This document shows, piece after piece, positions 1 through 12,885 of a stretch of 64,000 nucleotides of DNA. Every line of letters begins with the position of its first letter. The first letter of the stretch is position 1. The position numbers were made by a program, and so were the translations under genes. The notes under the pieces are model-generated. The model had not been told where the DNA came from and ran no database searches. It saw nothing but the letters and a program-made list of their open reading frames with translations. The DNA lies in contig OX104134.1 of NCBI GenBank assembly GCA_944470555.2, positions 104,216,701 to 104,280,700 on the forward strand, written 5' to 3'. This DNA is from Heterobilharzia americana (lineage: Eukaryota; Platyhelminthes; Trematoda; Strigeidida; Schistosomatidae).

Positions 1-2455
1 TACCCTGTAGGGGTATAAAGACATATTATATCCTTTAATTAGGCTATTCCGAGTACATTTTATGAACCAGGTGGTGGCACACATTATTACTTTGGATTTC
101 AAAAGTGTTCATATACTATGGCAAAACGCATCACCATCCATAAGAAAAATAAGATTAAAAGTTTTAATAGTTAGCTTTTTTCTTTGGCAGATGCTAACTC
201 GCATAGGGTTTTAGAGTTCAGACTGAGATAGCGGTTTGCATAGTATGATATGGGAAGCAAGTTAGTCCTCATAATTTTTTTCTGTAATGGTTAGTGCACC
301 CAACTTGTTAGAATTCGGTCAATATTATTGTAGACACAAAAGTAATATGAAAAATGAAAAACACCAACTGAGTTTGTTATGTTAAATTCTTCATATTTCA
401 TGACGAAACAGATGTCTGTTAAGGCATTTGCTTCGAAATAGTGTAAACTATGGAAGTTGATGAGGAAGTGCATTTTATTTTTAAGCATGTCTGATCGGAC
501 TTCTAAAAATTAGCGGAAGCAACCTGAGTTCCAGCTGTTCACTTATGTTTCTTACTTTGAATCTCTTTTCCTTTGAACATAAAAATGCCAAACAAACAAA
601 TTAACTCGATCTACATTTTGCTTTGCGTGAAATGATACCCGAAGTATTTTTAGTCAGTCACGAATCTCTTTGCTGTGCACAGTTGGGGCTTAAAACAAAA
701 CTCGATGTAGAATTTAGTGTGAAATTTAACAGCACAAAAGTAAAAACATATAAACAATAGGCCCCAATTCTAAGGTAAAAAATTTCCTTAATACTAGAGT
801 AGAGTTTAAGTACTACGGTAGATTATAATTTCATTATGGCCATTACTAAGCCTCTCATATGTTAAAAAAATATTGCTTACTGGTAGCCTTTTGAGCAGAA
901 TTTATCTCTTGCAATCACGTCCTCATGTGAGACTTAAAAGATCTTCAGTGGAAAATCTTCATTTTTAGGAAAGGTACAAAGTTATATTGTGGTTAAATAA
1001 AAACGTAAAACCGCCAACCTTAAGGAAACAATAACGAGAAAGTCACTTGGATGTGCTGAGTGATAAATTGTTTTGCAAACAAACATGGTAGTCAGCAGCG
1101 CAACAACTCAAGTATCATTGAAAGAAAACAAGAAGGATGTGACTCTCTGAATAGCCCACAACAGTTCATACCTTTTCCAAAGTGACAGGGATTATTTTTG
1201 AATCATTAAATAAAATATCTTAAAAAAGTAAAAACCAGGCTTCATATCTATCTTTTTATGCCATTTGCTTAACTCACAAGACTTTCTATGTCAGAATTTT
1301 GTGTCGTTGGGAAAACTAAGAGTGAAATAGCGAAATTACATAGGTCATATTTGTCAAGATGCAAACGTTACTGGTCATATGATTTCGTGATTGCTGCGTC
1401 AAATAAGTTCATGAATTCAATAAAGCACAGCCATAAGCATTAGACTTTTATGCTGAATTTTATGGTTTATCACACTTGTCTCGTTGAAGTGACAGAGTCA
1501 AGTATACTCGCTATTGCGCCAGTTATCGTATTATGCTAACTTCTTACTCACGATCTCTTGAACACTTCTCCCACATACTCACTAATATTTGCGCCAGTGA
1601 ATAAATACAATAATTCTTCTACTTGTCTCAGACGAACACCATCTATTTAGGTGATGTGCTAAATTTATAAATAGGGAATTGTCGTACATAGTGCATTTAA
1701 AACATAATCCTCGCCATAGATTCTCGAAAAAATTATTACTTCTAATAGCTGGAAAAACGATAGTAACCCTATTTCTACGTCACAACTTTATGATTCCTAT
1801 TGTATCAATAAACACAAACGAGGAAATATTTCCTCATTAAATGTTTTTACTAGAATGAACATTGCTTAGTTGATGCTCCAAAAAAAGTGGAAAAATTCTG
1901 CAAGTCAAATAAATTTTGTGCTAGAAATCCATTGTTTTAGTAACAGAAACTCACATCCTAAATTATTTACGTGGTTTTAGATAAATTACAATATAAAGTT
2001 GACAGGCGTACCTTCTGTGTTATGCTCTGAAGGGTAAGGTCTTTTCTGCTGAATATCCAGCATATCAACTGTTATCGTTTTTTGTGCTGATGCAGCCGAA
2101 AAACAGTTGCTACAACTGGTATAGTCCACTCATATGTCGCTATTGTGTAGTGAGTTTTTGAAAAATGGAATGTTTAATTAGTTCATTATAATGACACACT
2201 AAAACAAATAAGAAATCAAATCATATTCAGATTTGTTATTTGAGGATAAAAAGCTACAAGCCGACAATAATTGGCACCAAAGTACTATCACGTCTAAAGT
2301 ATCTAAATATTATGTACTCAGCAGCGTAGGCACCATTTACTGTCTTCAGTTTCGTACATTCTATGATGATCCAGTTCCAATACCTTTTCGCGGGCTAGTG
2401 TAAACTAGTTGTTTTCTTCGCACCCGCTTCTGTGTCTTCAGGAGCGGTTCTAGGT
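1..2455. other. no gene recognised
   Basis: AT-rich, stop-dense DNA. The only ORF of 60 codons or more (near 291-488, minus) has no recognisable motif and looks like chance. I see no repeat of a known class. Confidence 0.5.
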
Positions 2456-2459
2456 CTTT

Positions 2460-3430
2460 GGTTGGATTCTGATGCAGTAGGTCTACCTACTGGACTGCTG
2501 TGGCTCTAGTTAGCCCTCCGGGTGGTTTGGTGTTGTTTAAATTTGTAGGAAGTGTGCGGCCTTTTCTCAAGCACTGTGATGTAGATGGGTTCCTCAAACG
2601 TCGTGCCAGCATACAACTGATTGGGCTAGTTGTAAAAAGAAGACAGAAAATATGTCCAGAGGAATCCTTGTAGAGAAAGTGCGGAGAGAAAGAGATGATA
2701 GAAAAAAGAATGGGTAAAAGTAAACGGAAGGGAAGAACAAGCCCCAGTGGATTCATGGGGCAGGGGTTATAGGGAGAGCTTTTAGGAAAGCGTGGAGACG
2801 TAAAGCCAGTCGGAAGGGAAGGGGCGAATAACATTATAGGACGGCCTGTGTGAATAGAGATAGTTCTGTCAGTAGGAGATGGGAACTGGAGGAGATGTCT
2901 ATAGGGAAGTATAAGGTTGAGCCAGGTTCGCAGTGGTGGTGGTTTTACAAGGTATTCGGTGGTGGGTTACCCGTTAGTAGGCCGCACTAGCCTAGTCCAT
3001 ATCTCAGCTAGATGAGCACTAACCGTGCGTCACTGCGTAACTGTCCAACCTCTCCTTGAAGCTGTCAACAGACGGAGCAGTAGTAATCTCGACAGGCAAT
3101 GGGTTAAGGTGGCCACAAACTAGTGGAGAGAAAAACAGTGAATGCACACGGGTTTCCGCCCATTGATGAGCGAGTCTTCCTGAGGTACCACAAGGATCGC
3201 CACGGTGTCCTTTCGGTAGGGTTCGACTTTTCGAATGACTTGGGTTGCCTAGTAGTTTGCAAGCCGTTATCAAGTCACCGCGTAATCTACGATAGCTTAG
3301 AGAGGGCAGTCCTAAACCTTTTGGCTCGTCCTTATAGGGTTTTCGCCTCATTCCCGCAACACTCGTTGTTGTTCACCTTTAGGCAACCTAACTTGAATAG
3401 CTATCAACTTGCCTCCATATTGAACTGACC
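2460..3430 (-). mobile_element. CR1/SR1-like non-LTR retrotransposon, 3' fragment (reverse-transcriptase tail plus 3'UTR)
   Basis: Read on the minus strand, about 3400 down to 3019 encodes the conserved C-terminal tail of CR1/jockey-type reverse transcriptases. Visible motifs in order are VAGMRRKPYK, LGLPSLSYRRLRGDLITACK, an HSLFFSPLV segment, NPLPVEI and APSVDSFKERLD, then a stop. In the family this tail follows the RT domain. The catalytic part (YADD) is absent, so the copy is 5'-truncated. Downstream on the minus strand (3018 to about 2460) is a non-coding, pyrimidine-rich and relatively GC-rich stretch that I read as the element's 3'UTR. A plus-strand ORF at 3123-3428 is only the shadow of this coding sequence. 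The fragment is inactive. Assignment to the CR1/SR1 group rather than another jockey-like clade is from memory of the motif pattern. Confidence 0.75.
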
Positions 3431-6285
3431 AACAAATAGATTTTCGTAATTGTCCTGGCGCGAACTTGACAGATGCAGGGACCAATCACTAATTATTCGA
3501 ACTCGTTATATACCCATGAATACGAAACCAAAGAAGAACACAACAGCGTAGTCTCACAGAAAGGTATATTTGGGTGGTTGTGCCAATATACCGATGCGTT
3601 CCAGCCGACTGGCTAGAGAGTCGATTGCAGGCAATGCAACGCATCGCCACAGCGTGCCAAATGGAGAGGATGTTTGACCGGATGCATTCAGCCTGGTAGG
3701 TCCAGTTAAACTACCAAGGTCAGCATCAATGTTGAATCTCATCAAACTCTGGGCTATTGACTTTGGAGAAGTGGGTGAAGCTACAAGGTGTTCCTGGCTG
3801 ATATCTTGACTGTTTACAGCCGGATAAGTCCTAATTTTCTCCTAGAAACAATCTCACGGTTCCAGGATAATACGTTCATTGCTCCTTCGAGCAACTTCGG
3901 TACCGACGCACGCTTATTTACATCAGAATAGTTGCGTGTTGGGCAACAGCAACAAAAAACAGTCTGCCATGGGTTGACTACTGAGCAAAAACGTCAGCGT
4001 ACTATGCCATTGGTGCAGAGGATCGTAACCAACTTTCTGATGCTCATTAATTCATGCGTGTGGAAGAAAATTGAAGGGCACTCAGAAATCGGCCTGATAA
4101 CACTCCATTTTTCTCCAGGTGCCCGGAGGAGAATTTGAGGTCTACTGCTTCGGGGAAACTTCCTGTTCCATCCGAGCAGGTTGCCGGCGGTGTCCAAACG
4201 TCTTGGTTTCAGAAGAGACTTGTAGCAGACTAGCTTATCAAACTAATCACTGAAGCCTACGAAAGTGACACCTAAGGCTTCTCCCTATCCCAATGCTTAG
4301 CGTAAATTTGTCAGCAACGAAAAAAAACACATTCAACATCCATCTTTGGAGCTTGTTAAGAGGCTTTCGTTTTCTTGGTGACTTTTGACGGTTCTCCTAA
4401 TCACAACTTCTATTATTCTAATTACTAGAACAGTCAAGCGCATCAGGTGGTAATTTTATGCCCTAACTACTTAGGGGCCAAGGCTCAGCAGCCCTGGATG
4501 TGGCTCATCCATTCAGGATGGTGTTATCATATTCACGGCATGCAATATCCATATGTCGTTGCAGTCGACAAACAGTGTACATTTTTTCGGATATGGATGC
4601 TGGTACTGCTGAATTCGCATCCATCAGAGGGCCCTGAGGAAAGATATTGGGAAAATATGCGGTCACCACTTTTACCTTCCATATTTTACAAGGCAGTTTC
4701 TGTTATCTTAATTTGAATGAGGTTGTACCTTTATGTTTTGTTCCAATAATTCATGTGACAGAGAAGGGTCTTCAAATTTTTACTGAGGCCAGTGCGAAAG
4801 GGGTTTTGAAGCATACAACGAAAACTCCATTACTTACTGTCCATCGCAGATCTCGGATTTCACGATTAATTCATGGAGGACAATTCTAAAGTCATTCAAG
4901 AAGAATTCAAGAAATCAGTGATTCGGTCGCTTGAGTGCATGCTCCTCCGGAGTAGCACCATACGCTATTTGCTTATACTTTCGAACTCGCCTTCAGACCC
5001 CAGAGGGAGGCAGCTCTGGTGAGCAGTATGTTCAACTTCGACGCACCATTTTGCGCAGGACAAGTAAGAAGTGATTTAGATATAAATGTGGTTACGTTTT
5101 CCAGAGAGTTCTGGGTGCGTAATGAAGCCAAAATCATCTACATTTCGATTTTGAAATACCCTGAACCGTTGTGTAGGGACAATAAATTTATTACCACCCG
5201 TAAACTGACCGAGCGAACCATCTGATTTTGCCGATGTCCCACCGTCCCAGTGAACTGGTGATGCATTCGGGTGTCCTTCAGACAGGCACCTGCATGTATC
5301 CCTTAAAGAGTCACCTTATTCATTGGAGAATCTACTTTCTGACATTCCCACCTACTGTGCATTAGGAACAAGCCAACATGTGAATTCTTCTGGCGCAACC
5401 CGGAACGAGTCTGCTTGTATGAACAACCTGCATGTGCAGGCGCCAACAAGGCAACGCATCAATTCAGAAATGAATGAGTCCTGACAATTGTGCTTCCCCA
5501 TCAACGATCCCAGATAACAGCCAAGTGCTTTTGATAGGTGACTTAAAAATAGTGCTTTTGCATTCAGTCAGTATACTTTCACTCCGTAAACGGATCTGCG
5601 CGGACAAGATCGAGAATTAGCCTATAATTTGACTGTTATAACTTCTTGTACCGTTGCTGCACGTGAGCTTTCCTTTAATAGTCACATTTTCTACCCCCTC
5701 CACCCTACTCAGTAAGCCCACATTTAAATGTTCAGTGGACCATTGTAAGTTTTCCAATCATTGTTTCCGCAACCAGGCTTTTAAAATCCGTAGCCCACTT
5801 CCAGCACGAGTATTATCGTCTCACTTTCAACTACCCCTAACCAACGCATACGAGCCGAAGCCCTAAACGTACATCTTATTTCCTTTTGACTCCATCTATT
5901 TGTATATAGCTTATCATGACGTTTTGTGGGACTTTACGGGCGACAGGGGCTTTCATCAAGATGGATGCGAAGCGACATCCACTAGCATTAAAAGGCGTTA
6001 AACTGCAAGAAACTAGGTTTGTTTAGTCACCGCGTAGGGTTGCATACCTTGAGCTCCTAATTCCTTTGCTAGGCCATTCGCGGCCACGGATTGTCGTTTT
6101 TAGCGCCGCTGGTGAGCAGTGAATGCTTTCTGTCGTCAGTTTTGTCAAATGGTGACTTATTTCAGTCTTTCTCTTCCCTAAGCAGTTCGGCATTGCCGCG
6201 TCTTTCCGACAAAACCCAACCTCTGTGCAAAAGGCATGTTCACGAAGTCTGAGTGATTAACCCCCCTTTGCAGAAAAGTGCACTG
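3431..6285. other. unclassified, probably transposon-derived sequence
   Basis: This stretch has higher GC than the flanks and several short ORFs on both strands (for example 4447-4716 and 4647-4889, plus). They overlap in different frames as a decayed transposon would. I recognise no domain in any of them. The compositional contrast with the AT-rich flanks suggests a broken mobile element. I cannot assign a class. Confidence 0.35.
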
Positions 6286-6750
6286 TCACCATCTGCCCCC
6301 CTGCAGCATTCTGAGCAGTTTCCGCGGCATGTGACCTCTCACCACTGTCACTAGTTTCATTGCAAAGGCATGATTTAATGTGCAAGAAAGTCTTCTTGTG
6401 GCCCGGTTCCTACCGATCTCAATAATTTGAATGATATTACAAAGACCAACCCATATTCTGTCCCTTTCCATTTGCGCACTTGCAGCAATTATCATTGTGA
6501 GTAGATACCTCGTCACAATTTTAATAACGCCTGGGAAGTTCAGTCCGTAGAGGCAACTTAGCGGCTTGAAAGTACTTCCATGAATTAACAGATTGTCATA
6601 ATGACTAGAAACGTCCCTAAAATGGTCCCTGTATTGTTTGTCATTGCTCTTGATGTCCTTGAATGCACTTGTGAAAACCATAAGAGGTCCACCAAATTGA
6701 AGACGGAGCACTAGTCTGACCTCACTATAACCTTCTTCGGAAGGCAACAT
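6286..6750 (-). CDS. unidentified 154-codon ORF, probably mobile-element derived
   Basis: An ATG-initiated ORF of 154 codons runs without a stop on the minus strand, one of the longest uninterrupted ones in the window. The protein is basic in its C-terminal third and has a hydrophobic patch around residues 75-90. I recognise no domain, signal peptide or catalytic motif. It lies in a transposon-rich stretch, and there is no matching splice context or neighbouring exon that would make it part of a host gene. It could be a remnant of an element whose family I cannot name, or a chance ORF. Function unknown. Confidence 0.3.
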   Translation of the reverse strand: MLPSEEGYSEVRLVLRLQFGGPLMVFTSAFKDIKSNDKQYRDHFRDVSSHYDNLLIHGSTFKPLSCLYGLNFPGVIKIVTRYLLTMIIAASAQMERDRIWVGLCNIIQIIEIGRNRATRRLSCTLNHAFAMKLVTVVRGHMPRKLLRMLQGGRW

Positions 6751-7554
6751 TTTGCAGCACTATAAATCAAGCGGCCTCTGCAGTACGCTTCCTCATCAAA
6801 ACTATCAGACTAATATCATCATCCTATCATCACTCATTGTTACTTGCATCTTTTTCCTGAAGCCGAGATACTCCGGGATTTTACCTACAAATATGGACAG
6901 CATGTATTTGGGCATCCCAAAGAACTGCCCTTCCTGAATTCTGGAGACACCCAGAAATTAGTTACCCTCCTTCTTATCACAACTACATCTGGACAAATCG
7001 ACAATATTATGCAGGATGTCATCGTTACTCACCCATGAATTTGTATCAACCTGAGTTGATTCCTCCGTAAGCCAGAGTATTGCTCCCTAGTATTGACTGC
7101 CCAAGTACTCGAGTACCGAAAAGTGAATCCGACGGCATCGGAGCCGACAGGATGCGAGTTGGGGATACCGATTCGAAGATTTTGAACACCACAAACCAGA
7201 AACTATCAGTAGAGTCGCGGTAGTCCGCAGGATAGTTTCATCGAGTTGTACCCAAGGGGTGTAGAAGGAAAACTTCAACCGGTATCGTAGCGAAATATAC
7301 CAGGCAAGACGACTTGGAGGAGAGAGGGGTCCGTGGCTCCTTGGGTCTACTTTGATTCATACATATAAAATCGACTTCCTGTTTCTTCTGTGGGGACATT
7401 TTTCAAAGTTTCCGTAGTAAGTTGAAGGGAAACATGAGATTACTCTAGGAGTACTCTTAATCTTCCAACTAACCATGATCAGCAGTCGTACTGGTACTAG
7501 AGCCCCTTTTGTAAGCATTCATAATTACCTTGGAGCATAGGGACCACAACCATT
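6751..7554. other. no gene recognised
   Basis: Short ORFs only (plus-strand 6752-6937 and 6844-7038; minus-strand 7087-7278), none with a recognisable motif. GC content resembles the unclassified sequence to the left, so it may belong to the same decayed element. Confidence 0.3.
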
Positions 7555-7870
7555 CAAGCAAAGCAGACTGACTAGTTTGGGTTGGCGAGTCGAGAGGAAC
7601 CAGCGGTTGGCGACTCTAGGTGATATGGCTCAGAACCGATGTCAGTTGCTCAGATGTATACACACATTATCCTCACCTTAATGACCCTATGCCGCATCTC
7701 ACCACTTTCTCATTCTTCGTCCCCTCTTTTCGGACTTTAGGTTTCTTTTGGCAGAATTTTCTTATCTCCATCCTGCTTATCACCGCCTTTTTACCTGGTG
7801 TACTGATATGAGGTGCGGCAACTCGGGCTGTTACTCAGTAATGCCCGGTCCTAGGTTGATCTGAATTGGA
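7555..7870 (+). mobile_element. RTE-like (SR2-like) retrotransposon, 3'-end fragment
   Basis: This encodes the last residues of an RTE-type reverse-transcriptase ORF: a segment reading roughly as NQRLATLGDMAQNRCQLLRCIHTLSS with errors, followed by a 3'UTR (about 7680-7865). The UTR ends near 'cagtaatgcccggtcctaggttg'. The same 3' block recurs at 11150-11455 with high similarity, which identifies the family internally. The copy is extremely 5'-truncated and has no coding potential. Confidence 0.7.
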
Positions 7871-9390
7871 TAGGTAGCATGGGAAGTGCTAGAACCTTAT
7901 TTTAAACATTAAGAGGCCCCAGTATATTCTCGTCACCTTGAATGCACATGCAGGAGCTGAGCGGCGGGTTTATCGTTAATGAGAAGCCTGTTGAGTGACG
8001 AGGGAAAGAAGCATAGTGTGACGGCAGTGCGTATCTCCTCAGGAGGCCTATTCAGAAGGTGGGAGAATTTAATAAGAAACTACTTCAAAGGCTGGTGGTA
8101 CGAAACACTATTTTAGCTAATAATTTATTGTTATGCATGTCTAGGGCTAGGCCTACGGATTAAATTGTAGTGAAGTATAGGGTTCGCCGTAAGTCGTCTC
8201 CTCTAGAGGAGCTCCAGCCATAACATGTCACTTCTAGTGAGGTAGTTCGAACTACAGCCATTTCCTAGTGTTTTTGACATGAGATAATGGTGCACTCGTT
8301 CAGTGTTAAGTTTTTCGCTAATACTGAGGCCACTAAGAATAAGAGGCAGTATTCTTAAATAGGGTGAATATTTTGTAGAGTAGACCCCTTAATTAGGTAT
8401 TTTTCTCGTAAGGCTACAATTGATTCTAACTGGTGCGTTTTAGACTGCGAAACACACCGATTGTGCATCATTCAAGCTTTTTTTTCAGCGCCATTTTCCT
8501 CCAATTATGGGAAATCGTGCAATTGCGATATTTTTTGATTTGATGTTTTAGTGACCTATTACTAGTTTAACGTTTGGCCATCATGTGGGGGCCACTACAT
8601 CCAAAGTCGCAATCATTGGTTAGCTGAATGGCAAGCTAACCTTGTATTTTTGTCTTTTCAACAGTATTTCGTCAAAGGTGAAGTTTATAGCCAATAACAG
8701 TCTTGTGTAGCACTGACTTAGTCTAATGCACTCTCTCTATGTGCCACACTTTGTTCCTCTAAGCAATGCCGTTTTCGGCGAGAAAACATGGACCATGCGC
8801 CAGTGCCAACATCACTCAGTAATCGTAATACAGTTCATAAATGGAAAACAACTTGACAATTCTGCCGTAGCGCTTTACAGTCACCGGTCGCTTCTCCAGT
8901 GTTGAACATAGTAATAATATACATTTCATGCAACATGGGTTACATGAGAACAAATCAATTCACATGCGTGGTAAGTTTCGTAGCATAAATTCAGTGTTAC
9001 TATCAATAACACACAATATACTAAAAACAGTTTCTAGGGCACATTAGAAATGAGTTTAAAGATGGAATATTATTATTTCACAGACAAATAGCAATGAAGT
9101 AGCCAATTATTGATATTATTGTCCAGTGAAATAAAGTAAATTCATTTGAAACAGGGAATTATTCGGCCGTTGTTTGAACCGTCAAATACCTTTGAAGATA
9201 AAGCGGGTGGTTTGGTCACGACCTCCAATTTGTTGCGCATCATGTGACATTTTGACAGCAAATGGGTCCACCTTTCTGATCACCAGGGTCCCGTATGAAT
9301 AAGGAAGTAGTTGATCATACCTAAAAATGAATTAAAAAAGCAAGCAACAGGCCAAAACCAAGCGGGAACACAAAACTACTATGTGGATGT

Positions 9391-9396
<6 letters not shown>
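7871..9396. other. no gene recognised
   Basis: No ORF of note and no element I can name. Composition becomes AT-rich after about 8300. Confidence 0.4.

Positions 9397-9479
<83 letters not shown>
9397..9479. repeat. (TA)n microsatellite
   Basis: An uninterrupted TA dinucleotide run of about 83 bp. It creates spurious tyrosine/isoleucine-repeat ORFs on both strands. Confidence 0.98.
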
Positions 9480-9480
<1 letters not shown>

Positions 9481-9960
9481 CTGTCCGTTGAGACGCACTC
9501 GAACCGACACATGCTCGCTACTGAAACTCTACGGACGGGGCCGCAGTCTTCTAGCGATAACTGATGGCAATGTGGTCTCCCGATGAGCTGATTTGGGTCG
9601 ACGCCGCATCAGACAACGTCTTTCTCTATGTCTGGTGTCTAGTGCTAACTAGAAATCAATGGTTTTTCTAAGCATAGTTGCAGTAGACGATTACCGTTAT
9701 CTGTTCGTTCAGCTCGGATTGCGAAAATGCCACTAAAGTGCCTCTCAGCATACCCACTTGGACATTAAAATCACCTGCAACAATAACCACTTCTGAACAT
9801 TTGGCTTTCGGAAGGAGGCTAGACACTTTTCTGTATAACTCATCCTTCACATCATCCGAACTGCAGTCACTGACATGCATGAAAGCTTCACTGCAGCTGG
9901 CTGAAATGATAACGGTAAGACACATCAAGCTTCCTATACTCTTTGAAACAGATGACACTA
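9480..9960 (-). mobile_element. RTE-like retrotransposon, apurinic endonuclease (EN) domain fragment
   Basis: Read on the minus strand, the ORF at 9958-9668 contains SDCSSDDVKDELYRK and then VIVAGDFNVQVG. The GDFN block is a signature of the AP-like endonuclease domain at the N-terminal side of RTE/CR1 ORF2 (the catalytic Asp and Asn of motif GD.N are present). Translation continues to about 9480 through frameshifts and includes a stretch resembling the following EN motifs (VDPNQLIGRPH, SLEDCG). It ends directly against the (TA)n tract. The reverse transcriptase is missing on this strand. The plus-strand copy to the right is separate and inverted. The fragment is non-functional. Confidence 0.75.
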
Positions 9961-10329
9961 CTATCGAGGGAGAAATGCCTGTCTAAAGGTGTTAGGAAAC
10001 AGAAAACTGGTGATGACGTTTTAGCTGGCGGTGGATGCAGTATCTGTAAGTGTAAAATTGTAACTGAATGCGGTAAGATGACGAAACACGTCTTCAATAT
10101 ATGAGTAGTTTCTGTGACTAAAAACTCTATTTCTTAGAGACATTGAAAAAACGACTACTTGCATTAGTCGGTTGATAAGGAGCTAACAGCTGCCCAATCT
10201 GCTTGTGTAAATGTTGATTAACCAGGGGTAAATATGTTGCAACAACTTTATTGATGCAGTCCGTTAGATAAATAAGGTGGTTATTTTGTAGTTCTCTAAC
10301 GAGTTAACCTGCGTTTATAACGTCATCAC

Positions 10330-11460
10330 CTACAAGTCAAACGGCAGCTTACAGTAAGTGCAGTGTGAACCGCTGATACTGAAAATGTATAGTTTCTTAG
10401 AATCAAAAGTGGATGGGTCATTGAAATTACTTCTGTTAAGTGAAGACGCTGACAAGATGCAGAGTCTTCTGAATACTTTGAGTGAGGACTTAAGAATGCT
10501 TATGATATGGTTCTCACCACCCAGATGCAAATTGTTGCTCCAGGACTGGTCTTCAGCGGTCCTGTGGCTAACAGTGGAGAGTGAAGTGGTTGAGTGTGTT
10601 GACCACTTCACTTACCTGGGAAGTAGGATCAGCCCTGGTGACTGGCTCAGTGGCCAATGAAATCTCTGCACGGATACAAAAGGCTCGATTGGCTTTCGCC
10701 AACTTACGCCACCCATGGTGCCGTCGTGACATACGTTTGTCTATTAAGGGTCGCGTATACTGCACAGCAGTCAGGATTGTTTTACTGTATGGCTGTGAAA
10801 TATGGCTATTGAAGGTGGAAGATATGAGAAGGCTTCAGGTGTTTGACCACTGTTGCCTTCGAAGTATAGGCCGTATTCCCTGGTGTCACCACGTGTGTAA
10901 TGCAGAAGTCAGGAGTAGAGTTTTAGGGAGGTAGAGGTAAATCAGTTGATGCGGTTGTGAACCTTCATCGATTGAGATGGTTGGGATACGTGTTACGTAT
11001 ACCTAGTCACCGGTTGCCTCTTCACACAATGTTGGCTGAGGTGTGTCCAGGCTGGAGAAAGACCCAAGGTGGCCAGACTAAAACATGGCACCAATGAATG
11101 AAGTCTCTGACTGTTGGTTTGAGTTGTGTGGGGCGATGGTGACAAGGTGGTTGCGGTTGGCGGGACAAGAGGAACCAGTGGTTGGGGACTCTAGGTGATG
11201 GCATGGCTGAGAACCGATGTTGCTGGCGCAGATATACACACACATAATCCTCATCTTAACGACACTATGCCGAACCTCACCATTTTCTCATTCTTCGTTT
11301 CTCTCTTCTCGTACTTTATATTTCTTTTGACTGAAATTTCTTATCTTCATCTTTCAGTTCACTGCCTTCTTACTTGATGTACTGATATGAGGTGTGACAA
11401 CTCGGACGGTTACTCAGTAATGCCTGGTCCTATGTTGATATTGATTGATTGAGTTACTTT
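10330..11460 (+). mobile_element. RTE-like (SR2-like) retrotransposon, 5'-truncated copy with reverse-transcriptase C-terminal half
   Basis: The frame at 10358-10660 encodes LLLLSEDADKMQSLLNTLSE, the segment just after the RT catalytic YADD box, followed by DHFTYLGSRISPG. Reading then shifts to the frame at 10581-10934, which gives ANEISARIQKARLAFANLRH, RLSIKGRVYCTAV, LLYGCEIWLL and RRLQVFDHCCLRSIGRI: the standard RTE C-terminal region. Further on, with more frame changes, come a 'LHRLRWLGYVLR'-like segment, a GWRKTQGGQTKTWHQ-like segment and the terminal GDGMAENRCCWRRYTH-like segment. A 3'UTR similar to that at 7680-7865 follows and ends in a short TTGATTGATTGA tail (about 11440-11456), as RTE elements often do. 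The first part of RT, including its catalytic aspartates, and the endonuclease are absent. Confidence 0.85.
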
Positions 11461-12814
11461 AAAGCCAAAGGAAATGATAAAGGCATTGGGAATGATGTAG
11501 CTATAGACTCCATGGAATTCAAATCCTAATGGATTCCATTGAGGTTAAAATACTAGAAGTCCCCGTTAAGGGGAATTAAATTCAGAGTGCAATATTTCAA
11601 TCACCTTGCATCCTATCAAGTCTTGCAGACTACCAAAATGACGCTGAAATTCATGGATGACATTGGGAAGTCAGTGCGCATAATGCGCGGGACAGTTTTA
11701 AAACCGAAGACTGTATCTCAGTATTCACTTCTGAAAACGCTTACGAAACCACCTTTGCTGAAACGCACATTTTACTGAATTATGTAGTGTAAGTTTCGAT
11801 ATATGTCGCGTAGCCGATCACTAGGCGTAATAAAAATCAAAGTTCATGGGTGAATCCAGGCCCGAGAGAGATGTCGACCGCAAACTGGACCTGGTTACTC
11901 AGAACTATTTACATGACCTCAGAAATAAGATACTCAGGAGAAATGAAAGAGAGAAGTCTGTATGCAGTAGTATCAGTATAACAGAAAAATGCCAAACATG
12001 TCGCTCCGGCAACTGTTGGCATTATTGACACCCATACAATTGTTACTTTTGGCCAGGGTGAAACTTGTTGATTTCATGTACATCTTATGTAATAACTCTT
12101 TAAACTTCTTTCACAGGCTTCCAATGTATCTCAATATTTGGCATCACTCAAAGTAAGTTAATTAAATATAGATGTGAGTCGCTGTTGAATATACATTTAA
12201 GTTAGGAGGTAAATGACTGCGTTCAACTTTTTCCTCTTTCAGGACGAGATACGCAACACGGGCTTTCAACGTAATGAATGATATCATATACATTTTTTTA
12301 AAATTAGTGACACTACAAATTACTGCAAATATGAATATTTCATTCTTATAAAATACATCCTAATCATTTCAAATGGATTACCACTTTTCCTTTCTGTAAA
12401 ATGGTATATACAATAATACTTATTCTGTGGTTTACCCGGTGTAACTAAGGTATCAGTTATATAAGAATAGGATTTGCAGGCTGAAATAATGTGTTATTCT
12501 GTATTAGAATAGTGTTTGACAGAGCACACACTGACCTGGCAGTTCCATAGTAGCGTGTTGCATAGTCGCACTGACATAAAGGAGAAAAGAAAATTATATG
12601 GAAGCGCCAATAGTCTTCGGGGAAGCAAGCAGAAGTTTGGGGAGGCAGCAATACAAACAAGGAAAGCGAGATGTGCTGGGTAAGGGGGGATAATTTTACA
12701 CCCACTAGCAGAAATGGGGATTAGTTGTGGCACTTCTCCAATATTTTCTCATAATTTTTCCCCAAAACGGTGTTTGATCTACCATTAAGGGGTGGGATCT
12801 AAAGGTTATTGTTC

Positions 12815-12817
<3 letters not shown>
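11461..12817. other. no gene recognised
   Basis: Small ORFs occur on both strands (11587-11778 plus; 12457-12705 minus), without recognisable domains. AT content is high. Confidence 0.4.
12775..12815 (+). repeat. dispersed repeat motif, copy 1
   Basis: The block 'taccattaaggggtgggatc' followed by 'taaaggttattgttcaact' resembles 29757-29797 ('gaccattaaaggtgaaatc' then 'tgaatgttattgtgcaact'). The shared block is about 40 bp with several mismatches and lies near TA-rich sequence in both places. It may be the end of an unclassified interspersed element. Confidence 0.4.

Positions 12818-12880
<63 letters not shown>
12818..12880. repeat. (TA)n microsatellite
   Basis: TA dinucleotide run of about 63 bp. 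Confidence 0.98.

Positions 12881-12885
<5 letters not shown>

Noticed and set aside
3123..3428. 101-codon plus-strand ORF
   Set aside because: Shadow of the CR1-like reverse-transcriptase tail on the opposite strand, which has the family motifs.
9311..9586. ORFs on both strands with long Tyr-Ile runs
   Set aside because: They are translations of the (TA)n microsatellite at 9397-9479.
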